Positions 9,370-18,374 of a stretch of DNA of 25,316 bases are shown here, piece by piece. The translations under genes were made by a program, and so were the position numbers. This DNA is from Parachlamydiaceae bacterium (GTDB lineage Bacteria > Chlamydiota > Chlamydiia > Chlamydiales > Parachlamydiaceae). Where the stretch lies: contig PLSG01000071.1 in the NCBI GenBank assembly GCA_003164155.1, forward strand, positions 1 through 25,316, given 5' to 3'. The first letter of the stretch is position 1. Each line of letters opens with the position of its first letter. The notes under the pieces were generated by a model that ran no database searches, was not told the origin of the DNA, and saw only the letters and a list, made by a program, of their open reading frames with translations.

Positions 9370-10427
9370 GGCTTACGTTGTTTCCCTTTCGGTTGTTCAG
9401 TCACAGTCTTGGCGATGTTTTCCAAAGCCTTTTGCTGATCGCGTTCGGCTTCAGCTTCCATCAAAGCACGTCGTCTTGCAGCAAACTCTTCATACTCCAA
9501 TTCCGCATGGATGTGTGCTGCTGATTTGCTCGATTTTCCTTTGTCGCTCAGTACGGAACGTTCATTGAAACGAAGAAAGTCATTAAGCTTTGTTTCCCAA
9601 TCTTTTAAAAATATTTGTTTTCTTCGATGCGCCTGATCTTCAGCGTAATCCAACCACATGACAACAATACGGTTTAGTTCGCTAATTTCGTCCTGATTCA
9701 GATAATTTTTTGCTACAGTCACGTCAGATTTCCGTACTACTTCTCCCTTCCAGGTTGTTAACCCCATATTGGGCTGGTTATGATCTGCTCGACGATGGAT
9801 TAACTCTGGAGCTGTAAGACCAGTTGCTGCAAAATGCAGTTTATTCTGGATTGTCTGAAAAAATTCGGTTGTCCCTTTGCTGCCAGGGCCATAATCGCCA
9901 GCTAATGCAAAAATTTCACGGACTCGCAGATACATCCGCTTTTCGCTCGCGCGAATATCTCGGATTCGCTCCAGCAATTCATCAAAATAATCAGGAACCC
10001 CAGACCCTTCAATAGGTGGATTTTTTAACCGCTGGTCATCCATCGTAAACCCTTTGACCAGGTATTCTTTCAATCGCTCGGTTGCCCATCGACGAAATTG
10101 TGTTCCTTTTTCCGAACGCACTCTAAAACCCACAGCCATAATAGCATCGAGATTGTAGTGTTCGATTTCCCGAGCTACCTCGCGTGAGCCTTCCGAACGA
10201 ACTATTCGGAATTTCCGAATAGTTGGATTTGGCGTCAGCTCTCCCTCGCTATAAATGTTTTTTAAATGCTCATTAACAGTGGGTATTCCCACTTGAAACA
10301 GCTCTGCAATAAGAGCTTGACTTAACCATAGAGTCTCCTCCGAAAAGCGGCATTCCAATCTAGTTTGCCCATCTTCAGTTTGATAGAAAATAATCTCACC
10401 TGTAGGGGGTAACTTGCTTTCTGACAT
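9366..10427 (-). CDS. RhuM-family protein
   Basis: A 353-residue member of the virulence RhuM family, named from a Salmonella pathogenicity-island gene whose biochemical role is unknown. Residues about 33-58 (L-W-L-S-Q-A-L-I-A-E-L-F onward) read as a helix-turn-helix, followed by the family stretch with F-R-R-W-A-T around 135 and the G-F-T-M-D-D segment. The C-terminal 60 residues are charged and probably coiled-coil. The ATG at 10427 has a strong AGGAG about six bases upstream and lies 12 bases after the stop of the methyltransferase gene; its own stop overlaps the res start. RhuM genes are repeatedly found between mod and res genes, so a regulatory or specificity role in the restriction system is plausible, but this is inference. 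Confidence 0.85.
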   Translation of the reverse strand: MSESKLPPTGEIIFYQTEDGQTRLECRFSEETLWLSQALIAELFQVGIPTVNEHLKNIYSEGELTPNPTIRKFRIVRSEGSREVAREIEHYNLDAIMAVGFRVRSEKGTQFRRWATERLKEYLVKGFTMDDQRLKNPPIEGSGVPDYFDELLERIRDIRASEKRMYLRVREIFALAGDYGPGSKGTTEFFQTIQNKLHFAATGLTAPELIHRRADHNQPNMGLTTWKGEVVRKSDVTVAKNYLNQDEISELNRIVVMWLDYAEDQAHRRKQIFLKDWETKLNDFLRFNERSVLSDKGKSSKSAAHIHAELEYEEFAARRRALMEAEAERDQQKALENIAKTVTEQPKGKQRKP

Positions 10428-10439
10428 GATTGCTCCTTT

Positions 10440-12347
10440 CTATAAGCTTCTAACTTTATCAATACTGTGCTGGTCAAGAATTGCGGCGAGATTACTTTTC
10501 GCCACATCATTGGCAAACGCACTGTCACGAAAGACGACTGTACACTCTCCTATAGGGGCAAGTTCATTTCTCCAAGAAACAATACCTAAAGCTAATGGCT
10601 CGACTGAAAAGGTATCGATCTTATCATTGAGACAGGCAAATAAGGTTCCTGCGCCAATACTGTAAACCTCCTTTCTTGCTATGGTACGTTTCTCAGCAGG
10701 GACACACAAATCAAGGCCAAGCTTGAGCAAAAGTTCATAGAGGATATCTTCTTCGCTGCGGTCATGACGAATATGATCGATATTATCAAATAACGTCTTC
10801 TCCAGATTGTCATGATCTGGTTCCCAAGTGCGAATATTTGAAGTATCTAGTTTGAAGACACGAAAACCGGTATCTCCAGAGAACATTGGATTTTCATCTT
10901 TGATTTTTTTCCCTGCTCGGCGCAAGCGTTCTTTTGTGAGTTCAGAAATAGTTCGAGGTTTAACAAGTTTATCGCAAAAATCGGCAGCTGTTTTCTGTTC
11001 CTTGTTTTCGGGGTCAAGTCGTTCAGGTAGCTGAACGAGAATGTATCGGCAGTTACTACCTGCAGCGGCATTTTGGGCCAAGACAGCGTGACCGGTGGTA
11101 CCAGAACCAGCGAAAAAATCTAGAACAATTTCATTTTCGGCAATGCCTAAACGAAGCATACGCTGTACTAGGGCGTAAGGTTTTGAAAAATCGAACACCT
11201 TGGCACCGAATAGCTCTTCAAGTTGTTTGCTAGACTCATCAGTAGTTCCAGTCGATTTTCTATCCCATAAATCAACAGGAACCATACCACCATCCATTTC
11301 TGTCAGAAATTTTTTCAGTCTAGGATATGTGTTTTCTCCTTTCTTTCCCCAATAAAGTTTGTTATCCTTTAGATGCATCTCATAGACCGATTTTTCGTAT
11401 TTCCAAGCATTGGTTGGATGGGATATCTGCTTCCCTGAAATTGGATTGTTAATTGGATAGACGAGATTTTTCCGTTGTTCCTTAGTTGCAGGATTTACAT
11501 ACGAAACACTAGTCCAAATTCCACGAGGATCGTTGTCAGGATTATTATAAATTGAGTCAGCTTTTTCATTTCTTGGTTCACGAATTACTTCAATTGCAGA
11601 AGATTTGCGGTAACAGAGAATACTTTCAGTCAACGTGGCAAAAGTTTTTGCATTATTACTTCGAGTGAATCGTTTCTCCCATACAATTGAAACGAGAAAA
11701 TTTTCTTCTCCGAAAATTTCATCTCCTACTTTACGAAGATTTGCATTCTCACCTTGGTCAATTGATATAAAAAGAAGGCCATCATCCTGTAGTAAATTTC
11801 TAGCTAACTTTAATCGCGGATACATCATATTAAGCCAATCAGTATGGAAACGACCACTAGTCTCAGCATTACTACTGATCTTTCGCCCACTTTCTACTTG
11901 TCCTGTTAGCTCCAAATAGTTCTTGATATTGTCCTGAAAGTTATCGGGATAAACGAAGTCATTTCCCGTATTATAGGGAGGATCAATGTAGATGAGTTTT
12001 ACTTTGCCGGCATAGCTCTTTTGCAAGAGCTTCAGAACTTCCAGATTATCTCCTTCGATCATGATATTTTGAGTGGTATCCCAATCCACGCTCTCTTCCG
12101 GGCATGGGCGCAGGGTACCTGTACTCGGTGTAAGCGCGAGCTGCCTCGCCTGTCGTTTGCCATGCCAGTTTAGCCCATACTTCTCTTCACGCTCATCGAC
12201 GACAGCGCCAAGAAGCTGTTTTAGCACTTCAAAGTCGATTTTCCCTTCTGTAAGGGATTCAGGAAACAATTCCTTTAGCCTCTCAATGTTTTCAGCTAAA
12301 ATATCCGCTGAACAAGTTTCAGGAGCACCTTTAGTTAGTCTCTTCAT
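10440..12347 (-). CDS. mod: Type III Mod-like N6-adenine DNA methyltransferase
   Basis: The beta-class adenine methyltransferase signature is complete: D-P-P-Y at 122-125 comes first, and F-A-G-S-G-T-T-G at 412-419 binds S-adenosylmethionine later in the chain. The 635-residue length and the M-I-E-G-D-N-L-E lead-in fit Mod subunits of type III systems, which both recognise the site and methylate the protecting adenine. I use the ATG at 12347, which has GGAG about five bases upstream; an in-frame GTG at 12374 would add nine residues and overlap the gene before it. The region between the two motifs (about 210-380) should hold the target-recognition domain. No simple-sequence repeat that would cause phase variation is visible. 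It is the third gene of the operon. Confidence 0.92.
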   Translation of the reverse strand: MKRLTKGAPETCSADILAENIERLKELFPESLTEGKIDFEVLKQLLGAVVDEREEKYGLNWHGKRQARQLALTPSTGTLRPCPEESVDWDTTQNIMIEGDNLEVLKLLQKSYAGKVKLIYIDPPYNTGNDFVYPDNFQDNIKNYLELTGQVESGRKISSNAETSGRFHTDWLNMMYPRLKLARNLLQDDGLLFISIDQGENANLRKVGDEIFGEENFLVSIVWEKRFTRSNNAKTFATLTESILCYRKSSAIEVIREPRNEKADSIYNNPDNDPRGIWTSVSYVNPATKEQRKNLVYPINNPISGKQISHPTNAWKYEKSVYEMHLKDNKLYWGKKGENTYPRLKKFLTEMDGGMVPVDLWDRKSTGTTDESSKQLEELFGAKVFDFSKPYALVQRMLRLGIAENEIVLDFFAGSGTTGHAVLAQNAAAGSNCRYILVQLPERLDPENKEQKTAADFCDKLVKPRTISELTKERLRRAGKKIKDENPMFSGDTGFRVFKLDTSNIRTWEPDHDNLEKTLFDNIDHIRHDRSEEDILYELLLKLGLDLCVPAEKRTIARKEVYSIGAGTLFACLNDKIDTFSVEPLALGIVSWRNELAPIGECTVVFRDSAFANDVAKSNLAAILDQHSIDKVRSL

Positions 12348-12360
12348 TTTTTCTCCATCC

Positions 12361-13122
12361 TTATAGCCTTGCACAGGCGGTGGAATATTCAGTCTGCAAA
12401 CGCTTATGCTCTAAATTTAATTCTACTTGCTTTGACAGCTGTTTTTCTTTAGCTGCAGCGGCACGTATTTCCGCAATTTTTTGTTTTAGAAAAGAGCACA
12501 TACGCAATGCTTCACGTCGGTCAGTCGCATGCTCTTTTGAAGTGGGCATAGCAAAAACACCTTTTAAGCTAGCCGCATGCAATGCCAATACAGTATCGAT
12601 CCATCCTTGATATAGGTCGTACAGCGAATTATGTGGTTGGCAAGTCAAAGCCAATGCTTTCCTAAACCTTTTGAGAATATCATCTTTCAAACTACCATCC
12701 AAAAGCGCTTCAATAATGTCGCCATCAATGACGGTTTTGCAGATTTCACTCTCGGACCATCGTTTATTAGCAAGAGAGAGAATCAACGTGGTCTCCTGTA
12801 AGGTGACAAGTATTATGGGGTAGGAGATGGTTCGGTGAACTAGCTCTATAAGTCTTTTTAACTTTCCTTCGGGACGCAGTCTCATATAAAGTACAGATAT
12901 TTCTAGTACCTCTCTTATGTCATCCCTGTAAGTCGCTAAACCAATCGTAGTCGGCTTGAGCGCTGCCACCCATACGAGTTCTTCAATCCCTTCGTTGATC
13001 TGGCGCTTGTCTGCTACTGTCGTAGCGCCATGTTCAATAAGAGATTTCTTAGGAATACGATGATTTACTAAAGCATTTTCAGAGAATTCAAAAGAGTGAA
13101 TGAGATCTATTGCCGCGCTCAT
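12361..13122 (-). CDS. DUF4391-family protein
   Basis: A 253-residue protein matching the DUF4391 family, with a mixed alpha/beta body (about 1-200) and a helical, lysine- and glutamate-rich C terminus (about 205-253) that is likely coiled-coil. No catalytic motif is recognisable. Its ATG overlaps the TGA of the helicase gene by four bases (13119-13122), and the methyltransferase ATG follows 13 bases after its stop. It is therefore an integral member of the operon. DUF4391 genes are known as neighbours of SNF2-type helicases and adenine methyltransferases, but to my knowledge without an assigned function. A structural or adaptor role in a helicase-methylase complex is inference. Confidence 0.82.
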   Translation of the reverse strand: MSAAIDLIHSFEFSENALVNHRIPKKSLIEHGATTVADKRQINEGIEELVWVAALKPTTIGLATYRDDIREVLEISVLYMRLRPEGKLKRLIELVHRTISYPIILVTLQETTLILSLANKRWSESEICKTVIDGDIIEALLDGSLKDDILKRFRKALALTCQPHNSLYDLYQGWIDTVLALHAASLKGVFAMPTSKEHATDRREALRMCSFLKQKIAEIRAAAAKEKQLSKQVELNLEHKRLQTEYSTACARL

Positions 13123-16100
13123 TTGATAACCTCTGACAGCACTACAACAAAAGCAATGACCTCAAAGTCATTTATACCTGAAAATTCTCCTTTTAGCATA
13201 TGTGTTCCTCCGGATGAAAAGAGACTTTCTACAGCGCGTTCCTCTCTTTTACCGATGATAGAAGTAATAGCCTTAGCGAGTAGCTCCTGTGCTACATTCA
13301 TATCCTCACCAAACTTGGTTTGCTGGTCGTATTGGGCACAAGCTCGCGCATCGGGCAAATCGCGACCGACACAAAGGCGCTTGAGGCGATCAAGAAGCTG
13401 TTTCGTTTGCGTATAAGGCAGAAGCACTGAACCCTCTTTTCCAACATGTACGAGGTAATAAGGGACAAGAGGATAGCCAGTTTCTTTTGTTCGCTTTGCT
13501 GCTTCGCCCTCTGCGCGCAAACAAAAGATGATACCGGGAGGAAGTTCGTGTTCAGGAGAGGAAAGGACCGCAAAAGCGCCCAACGGTTGAGATTTCAAAT
13601 CTCCTGGATACGACTTTAAATATTCAGCCAAATCAATGCGAAAATCCGTAAGTGTCAGATCTGCAATAGAAACTCCCGTCGAAAGATCTTCTAAATCAAT
13701 GACAGCATCCTGTAGCTTGAGTAATTGCTTGCGTCGATACTCTAGATCATTCATGGGATTACCCGACTGCTGCTCGATGATGTTTTCTTCACCAGTAGCT
13801 GAGATGTCAAGCAATACCATTCGACCACTTACCCTTTGCTCAAGGTTGATATATTCCTCTAGTTCCATGTTGGGCCAAAAATTGACAAGCTGAATGCGGT
13901 CATTAGGTGATCCAATGCGATCGATACGACCAAAGCGCTGAATGATGCGTACGGGATTCCAATGAATATCGTAATTAACCAGCCAATCACAGTCTTGCAA
14001 GTTCTGCCCCTCGGAAATACAGTCGGTAGCAATAAGTAGACTTAGTTCCCCTTCACTGGAGAGATCTGCAGGTCGCTCTTTAGCCCGAGGAGCAAAAGCA
14101 CTCAATATTGAAGTGAGGTCTTTACGGAGTCCTGACAACGTTGTCTGGTTACCAGCAGAACCTGTGACAAGTGCAGACTCAATTCCTAGTGTTTGATTTG
14201 CCCAAGGGGCAAGCTGAGAGTAAAGGTATTTTGCAGTGTCAGCAAACGCTGTGAAGACAATTACCTTGCGGTTAGAAGGGTTGATAGGATTTTGACACTT
14301 GCGCTGAATCACTTCACGCAACATCTCAAGCTTAGCGTCCCTTGCTGCATTCACTTCTAGCGCCGCAGAGTAAAGAGTAGCTAAACGGTTGCGATCTTCA
14401 ATCAGCTCTTGTTTCCATCGAATTAGGTCGACGTCACTCAACAGGACTTTCACTTTGCGCCCCACTAGAAGACTTTCGAATGCAGGATCATCGATGTCTA
14501 CGTCGTCGATGCTGAGCTCTTCAATTTCCTCGTTATGCGCATCAATCCGCTTCAAAGTTGCCTCGACATCGTCAAGTTGACGCTTTACTGTGAGTGCAAA
14601 AGACTGAACTGAACTTTCAAGACGCTTTAAGACATTCACGCGCAGCAGGTGAATAAGGCTTTCTTCGCGATCAACCTGGCGAAAAAATCCCTTGCCCCGA
14701 TCAACTATCGTATCATATTTTTCATCGTACGCTTTTTGTTTATGAGGTAAAACATAGCGTAGAGGGGCGTAGGCCGCAAGATTTAAACGGCGGATTTCTT
14801 GGTTTATATCACGAATGGAACGAAATTCACCGGCAACATCCACGTCTGGCTTAAAATTAAGTGGTTTAAGACGTTCTGGGAAGCGACCAGTCTCTGCTGT
14901 ACCATAGTATTTTTCGACATGCCTTCGAGAGCGAGCAATCGTCAATAAGTCCAGCAGTGTAAAATAATCAAAACCGAGCATCTCAATCAACCGTGAAGAC
15001 GTTCTTTCGCTTTCATTTAGCTCTAACCACCGATTGAACTGCTTCTGGGCCATGCGTGTTGTGCTGTCGATACTTGCAATGCCTTTATCTGCCAAAGCTG
15101 TGTCATTACCCTCTGTAGCAAATGCAATTTGATTGCGCAGATCAGCCAACCGGTTATTGACAGGTGTGGCTGAAAGCATCAAAACACGGGTTTTAACCCC
15201 CTCCTTGATAATCTTCCGCATCAAACGATCATAACGGGTTTCTATACCTTGGCGCGGACTTTTCTTATTTCGAAAGTTATGTGATTCATCAATCACCACC
15301 AGATCATAGTTGCCCCAATTGACGTTGGATAAGTCAATGTCTCCCGATATTCCGCTGTCACGTGATAAATCAGTGTGATTAAGAACGTCGTAGTTAAAGC
15401 GATCGGGAGCCAAAATATTCCGTCTATCGTTTGCTGCATAGAGTGTCCAGTTATCACGCAATCGCTTTGGGCATAGAACCAGAACACGATCGTTACGTAG
15501 CTCGTGGTACTTAATGATAGCCAATGCTTCGAAGGTTTTTCCTAGACCCACGCTATCAGCGATAATGCAGCCACCGAAACGGTTGAGCTTGTCGATGGCA
15601 CCAATTACCCCATCGCGCTGAAATTTGAAGAGCTTCCGCCATACCACTGTGTCACGTATACCAGTAGCGCTTTTGATAATTCTGTCCTCATCGAGTTCTT
15701 CATCACGATTGGAGAACAAATGATCAAGAATGAGTGTATAGATAGTGCGCGGATTTCGATGAGCAACTAACGATTCTAGAGCTCCAATCACACCTTCTTT
15801 TGCAGAAGGATTAGATTTTAAAGCAGCCCACTGGGCATCAAACCACGTGCTAAATGTTGTGCTTTCATCGGGTGTTTGAGAGGCTTGAATTAAACTAAGG
15901 GAATTGCTTGAAGTAATCCCAAGTCCTTCGGAACTGAATGAAAATGAGCCATGAATCGCTTGCTGGGGTTGTTTTTGCTCATCCCGTATTACCAAAGTGC
16001 TTTGAGGCACAGGCCCATTCGCTCGTCGAAGATCGACCTTGTCACGTATCCATTCTGCACAACACTTTGCAAGCCAACGGATCTGCAGTCGATTTCGAAC

Positions 16101-16316
16101 GGGTCTATCAGCCGGCGTTCCGAATAGTCCCACATCGGAATCTTCGGGTGGCAAAATAAGCTGTGCCTTCGTTAACGTCGGCAACTCCTTAGTAAGCTCC
16201 GCAAAGGCAAAAAGAGAAAAGGATGGTGTGATCATATCAATCTGGCCACCAGCCTTAAGATATGGCCGTATGATCTCGATGACTCTCTCGACTCCTTTAT
16301 TCCGAATAATCTTCAT
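13119..16316 (-). CDS. SNF2-type helicase with degenerate PLD-like N-terminal domain
   Basis: This 1065-residue protein is the first gene of the operon. Residues about 1-165 resemble a phospholipase-D-like domain (I-H-G-S-F-S-F-S-S-E-G-L around 121-132) but the HxK catalytic pair is not visible, so it is probably a non-catalytic DNA-binding version. An SNF2/superfamily 2 helicase follows: F-Q-R-D-G-V at 232-237, Walker A D-S-V-G-L-G-K-T at 254-261, D343-E-S-H, L-S-A-T-P-V-N-N at 381-388 and motif VI Q-R-F-G-R-I-D-R-I-G-S at 793-803. A coiled, acidic insert lies between the two helicase lobes (about 575-665). The PLD-plus-SNF2 pairing recalls DISARM components, here fused. The ATG has AAGGA about ten bases upstream. 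Confidence 0.9.
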   Translation of the reverse strand: MKIIRNKGVERVIEIIRPYLKAGGQIDMITPSFSLFAFAELTKELPTLTKAQLILPPEDSDVGLFGTPADRPVRNRLQIRWLAKCCAEWIRDKVDLRRANGPVPQSTLVIRDEQKQPQQAIHGSFSFSSEGLGITSSNSLSLIQASQTPDESTTFSTWFDAQWAALKSNPSAKEGVIGALESLVAHRNPRTIYTLILDHLFSNRDEELDEDRIIKSATGIRDTVVWRKLFKFQRDGVIGAIDKLNRFGGCIIADSVGLGKTFEALAIIKYHELRNDRVLVLCPKRLRDNWTLYAANDRRNILAPDRFNYDVLNHTDLSRDSGISGDIDLSNVNWGNYDLVVIDESHNFRNKKSPRQGIETRYDRLMRKIIKEGVKTRVLMLSATPVNNRLADLRNQIAFATEGNDTALADKGIASIDSTTRMAQKQFNRWLELNESERTSSRLIEMLGFDYFTLLDLLTIARSRRHVEKYYGTAETGRFPERLKPLNFKPDVDVAGEFRSIRDINQEIRRLNLAAYAPLRYVLPHKQKAYDEKYDTIVDRGKGFFRQVDREESLIHLLRVNVLKRLESSVQSFALTVKRQLDDVEATLKRIDAHNEEIEELSIDDVDIDDPAFESLLVGRKVKVLLSDVDLIRWKQELIEDRNRLATLYSAALEVNAARDAKLEMLREVIQRKCQNPINPSNRKVIVFTAFADTAKYLYSQLAPWANQTLGIESALVTGSAGNQTTLSGLRKDLTSILSAFAPRAKERPADLSSEGELSLLIATDCISEGQNLQDCDWLVNYDIHWNPVRIIQRFGRIDRIGSPNDRIQLVNFWPNMELEEYINLEQRVSGRMVLLDISATGEENIIEQQSGNPMNDLEYRRKQLLKLQDAVIDLEDLSTGVSIADLTLTDFRIDLAEYLKSYPGDLKSQPLGAFAVLSSPEHELPPGIIFCLRAEGEAAKRTKETGYPLVPYYLVHVGKEGSVLLPYTQTKQLLDRLKRLCVGRDLPDARACAQYDQQTKFGEDMNVAQELLAKAITSIIGKREERAVESLFSSGGTHMLKGEFSGINDFEVIAFVVVLSEVIK

Positions 16317-16459
16317 GTGATCTCATTCCTTCCTAGGCGATGCTTCAACCCTCAAAAATATTTGGCACATGTGATTTTCGTACTCACAAGTCACGAGCCA
16401 ATCCCCCATTTTTCATAAAAGTGTGAGCTAACCCAAAAAAGCATGTGAAAAAGCAACAG

Positions 16460-16487
16460 AATATAACACAGACCACATTGCACGCAA
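16460..16487 (-). promoter_or_regulatory. Candidate promoter of the five-gene defence operon
   Basis: Read on the minus strand, TTGCGT (16487-16482) and TATATT (16465-16460) are separated by 16 bases. The -10 matches the consensus at five of six positions, the -35 at only three. It would give a leader of about 140 bases before the helicase ATG. The rest of 16317-16598 holds no gene that I can support. Confidence 0.3.
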
Positions 16488-16598
16488 CCGTAAAAAGATG
16501 TTAAACTCAAAACTTATCTGATTTATATTCAAATATTTAAGATCCTGTGATCGGGAATTTCATCAATTCACCCCACTCTCTCTAACTTGCCGCTTTAA

Positions 16599-17051
16599 TT
16601 ACGCTCGGAATTTGTCAGCCTGAACTTAGAGCATGTCCTATTCAAAGATAAGGGCGAAGAGGCCACCCTATTGCAATCTAAGACATTAGACACCGCGCAG
16701 GTAGTTTACTATGCTAAAGACAAAAATATATGCCCCGTCTCTGCACTAAAGGCTTGGATAGAGAAGGCACAGATCAAAGAAGGAGCTACTTTCCGTTCTC
16801 TGGCGAAGGGCGATAAGGTAGCAGGGCGCTTATCCGGGCATAGTGTAAGCGCAGTAATTAAGATACACTTTGGGGAAGAATATAGCGACCACTCTACCAG
16901 GCGCGAGCTACTGACTGACGCAGCGGAAAAGAACACCCCGCTTCACGTCCTCAAAAAGCTAAGTAGGCACAAGTCATCTGAAATGATGCTGCGCTATGCG
17001 GAAGCTGCGAAAAACTTCGAAGATAGCACTGTTTCCGTCCTGGGGGTGTAG
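16599..17051 (+). pseudogene. Tyrosine recombinase, C-terminal catalytic fragment
   Basis: From 16599 this frame reads as the catalytic half of a phage-type integrase. The first catalytic arginine is in L-R-S-E-F (codon 16602-16604), followed by the beta-hairpin S-K-T, H-S-T-R-R (arginine codon 16899-16901), the second histidine in S-R-H-K-S and the nucleophile candidate in L-R-Y-A-E. A stop codon (TAA at 16596-16598) sits immediately before the first motif, and no N-terminal core-binding domain is visible in any frame upstream. The gene is therefore a 5'-truncated remnant of a recombinase normally about 300-400 residues long. A TTG at 16671 could start a 126-residue product, but that would lack the first arginine. 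It lies next to the 5' end of the defence operon, as expected of an old integration boundary. Confidence 0.8.
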
Positions 17052-17112
17052 CGTCCGCGCCAATGAGAGCCTTGAGTTTGTTACCTCACTAGGCTGGCAA
17101 TTTTGCTTGACC

Positions 17113-17151
17113 ATGCTCAGCAGCATGCGCACTGGGTTATGGGCTACCCAG
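17113..17151. terminator. Two small hairpins between convergent genes
   Basis: ATGCT-CAGC-AGCAT (17113-17126) and CTGGGT-N8-ACCCAG (17132-17151) are perfect short stems in the gap between the recombinase remnant (plus) and the secreted-protein gene (minus). Neither has a clear T-run, so a terminator role is only suggested by position. Confidence 0.2.
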
Positions 17152-17231
17152 CATTAGCGACTGCTCCACACCCAGGCACAAGTAAAAGCTAAGTTGGTGG
17201 TGTTTCTCTTGGATTGAAGGTTTTACACATG

Positions 17232-17867
17232 CTATTGAATTTCGCTCAAAGGGGTTTGCTCATCCACGATAACGCATTCGAAGAAGTCGTCAAAATCTAC
17301 GCCTGCTATCTCAGCGATTTTCTTAGGGTTGTAAAGAGGTGTAATTAAAGCAAAAGGTTTGTCAAAAATAGTATTCCTAAGCACCTCATCAAATAGCTCA
17401 GTTCTTAGTTGTACAAACATCACATAGTTGGGCATGATATACAAAGCGATGTGCCCTGAAGAGATGTTGTCAAAAAAACTTGCTGTGACCACGTAGTGTG
17501 TTTTACTTTCTCCTTTAATTTGTACATTGCTTATAATAGTATTCATGCGCATTGCATATGCACTTAAAAGTTTTGTGGTTCCATTCAAAACACCAGTTTG
17601 TGTTTGGCTGAAAAGGTGGCTATATGCAAAAAAGTCAAAAATCAAGGGTAAATTTTTTGCTTTCCCACTTATATACTTAAGAGCACCAGCATTTTGAGAG
17701 AAAATCAAGTTTGAATTTATTTTGTGATCCAAAACTTGACATGTCCATTCATTGTTATCGGCAACAATGCCGTGTGGCTGGCCAAAGGAAGTGATCTGAA
17801 TTGCGGCACTGGCAAAAGATGCGAAAAAACACTGTAAAATTAAAGTAAAAGCCAATATTGATTTCAT
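17232..17867 (-). CDS. Secreted protein of unknown function
   Basis: I do not recognise this 211-residue protein. It begins with a classic signal peptide: K2, a hydrophobic core at about 4-18 and an A-S-A site, with cleavage expected after residue 21. No lipobox is evident. The mature part is a mix of predicted strands and helices with only two cysteines and no catalytic motif that I can name. The ATG has AGAAGG about five bases upstream. It is a single-gene unit, convergent with the recombinase remnant and divergent from the ribbon-helix-helix gene at 18141. Periplasmic or outer-surface location follows from the signal; any link to conjugation or host interaction is only a matter of neighbourhood. 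Confidence 0.7.
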   Translation of the reverse strand: MKSILAFTLILQCFFASFASAAIQITSFGQPHGIVADNNEWTCQVLDHKINSNLIFSQNAGALKYISGKAKNLPLIFDFFAYSHLFSQTQTGVLNGTTKLLSAYAMRMNTIISNVQIKGESKTHYVVTASFFDNISSGHIALYIMPNYVMFVQLRTELFDEVLRNTIFDKPFALITPLYNPKKIAEIAGVDFDDFFECVIVDEQTPLSEIQ

Positions 17868-18078
17868 GCATACCTTCTTAAAAATTAAAAATTTAAAAAA
17901 CTATGCTAAATGATACAGGTCAAGTCAATTGCAGACAACGCTAAGTTATTTCTACTGGATTTGGATAGACGGAAGTGTGTCTTGATGGCGCGTATGTAAA
18001 AACGGCTTGAAGCATCTATGCCTTCCCCTCCTCCTTAAGGCGCGCATGCCTTGGCTGTAAATGTTTGCCTAAAGTAAC

Positions 18079-18110
18079 AAGTTGACAACTTCCACAGGCT
18101 GCCCTACATT
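18079..18110 (+). promoter_or_regulatory. Promoter with palindromic operator for the ribbon-helix-helix gene
   Basis: A consensus -35 TTGACA (18082-18087) is separated by 17 bases from TACATT (18105-18110), giving a good sigma-70-type promoter about 30 bases before the ATG. The -35 lies inside a perfect palindrome AAGTTG-A-CAACTT (18079-18091). That is where a repressor would block polymerase, so autoregulation by the encoded small DNA-binding protein is a reasonable inference. The rest of 17868-18078 shows no gene. Confidence 0.55.
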
Positions 18111-18140
18111 AGTAGTAACTAAACATTAAAAGGTTCAAGC

Positions 18141-18374
18141 ATGGCTAAAGTAAAGGGTCGCCCCAAAGAAATTGAGGAAGGCAAACGCCTTTCTGTGGTG
18201 CTATCGCAAAAACAAATCGAACAAGTAAGACTGGCAGCGGTTGAAATGAGCACAAGGGAGAGGCGGCCGGTTGGTGTTTCTGAGGCTCTGCGCAGAGCTA
18301 TAGAACGCTCCTACCCCATACCTGAGCAAATAGATATGTTCGGCAGTCCATTAAAGAAAAAAAGCTCCCACTGA
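18141..18374 (+). CDS. Small ribbon-helix-helix DNA-binding protein
   Basis: The 77-residue product has the order basic arm, beta strand R-L-S-V-V-L (residues 16-21), then two helices (about 23-36 and 44-54) and a short tail ending in lysines, the layout of a CopG/Arc/MetJ-type ribbon-helix-helix protein. Such proteins bind palindromes as dimers and act as plasmid copy-number repressors, antitoxins or relaxosome accessory factors. AAAAGG lies upstream of the ATG with about eight-base spacing. No toxin gene follows. Its convergence with the TraA-like relaxase gene makes a transfer- or replication-control role the best guess. Confidence 0.7.
   Translation: MAKVKGRPKEIEEGKRLSVVLSQKQIEQVRLAAVEMSTRERRPVGVSEALRRAIERSYPIPEQIDMFGSPLKKKSSH

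Noticed and set aside
10440..12347. Phase-variable methyltransferase
   Set aside because: Type III mod genes are often phase-variable through simple repeats, but no such tract is visible in this one.
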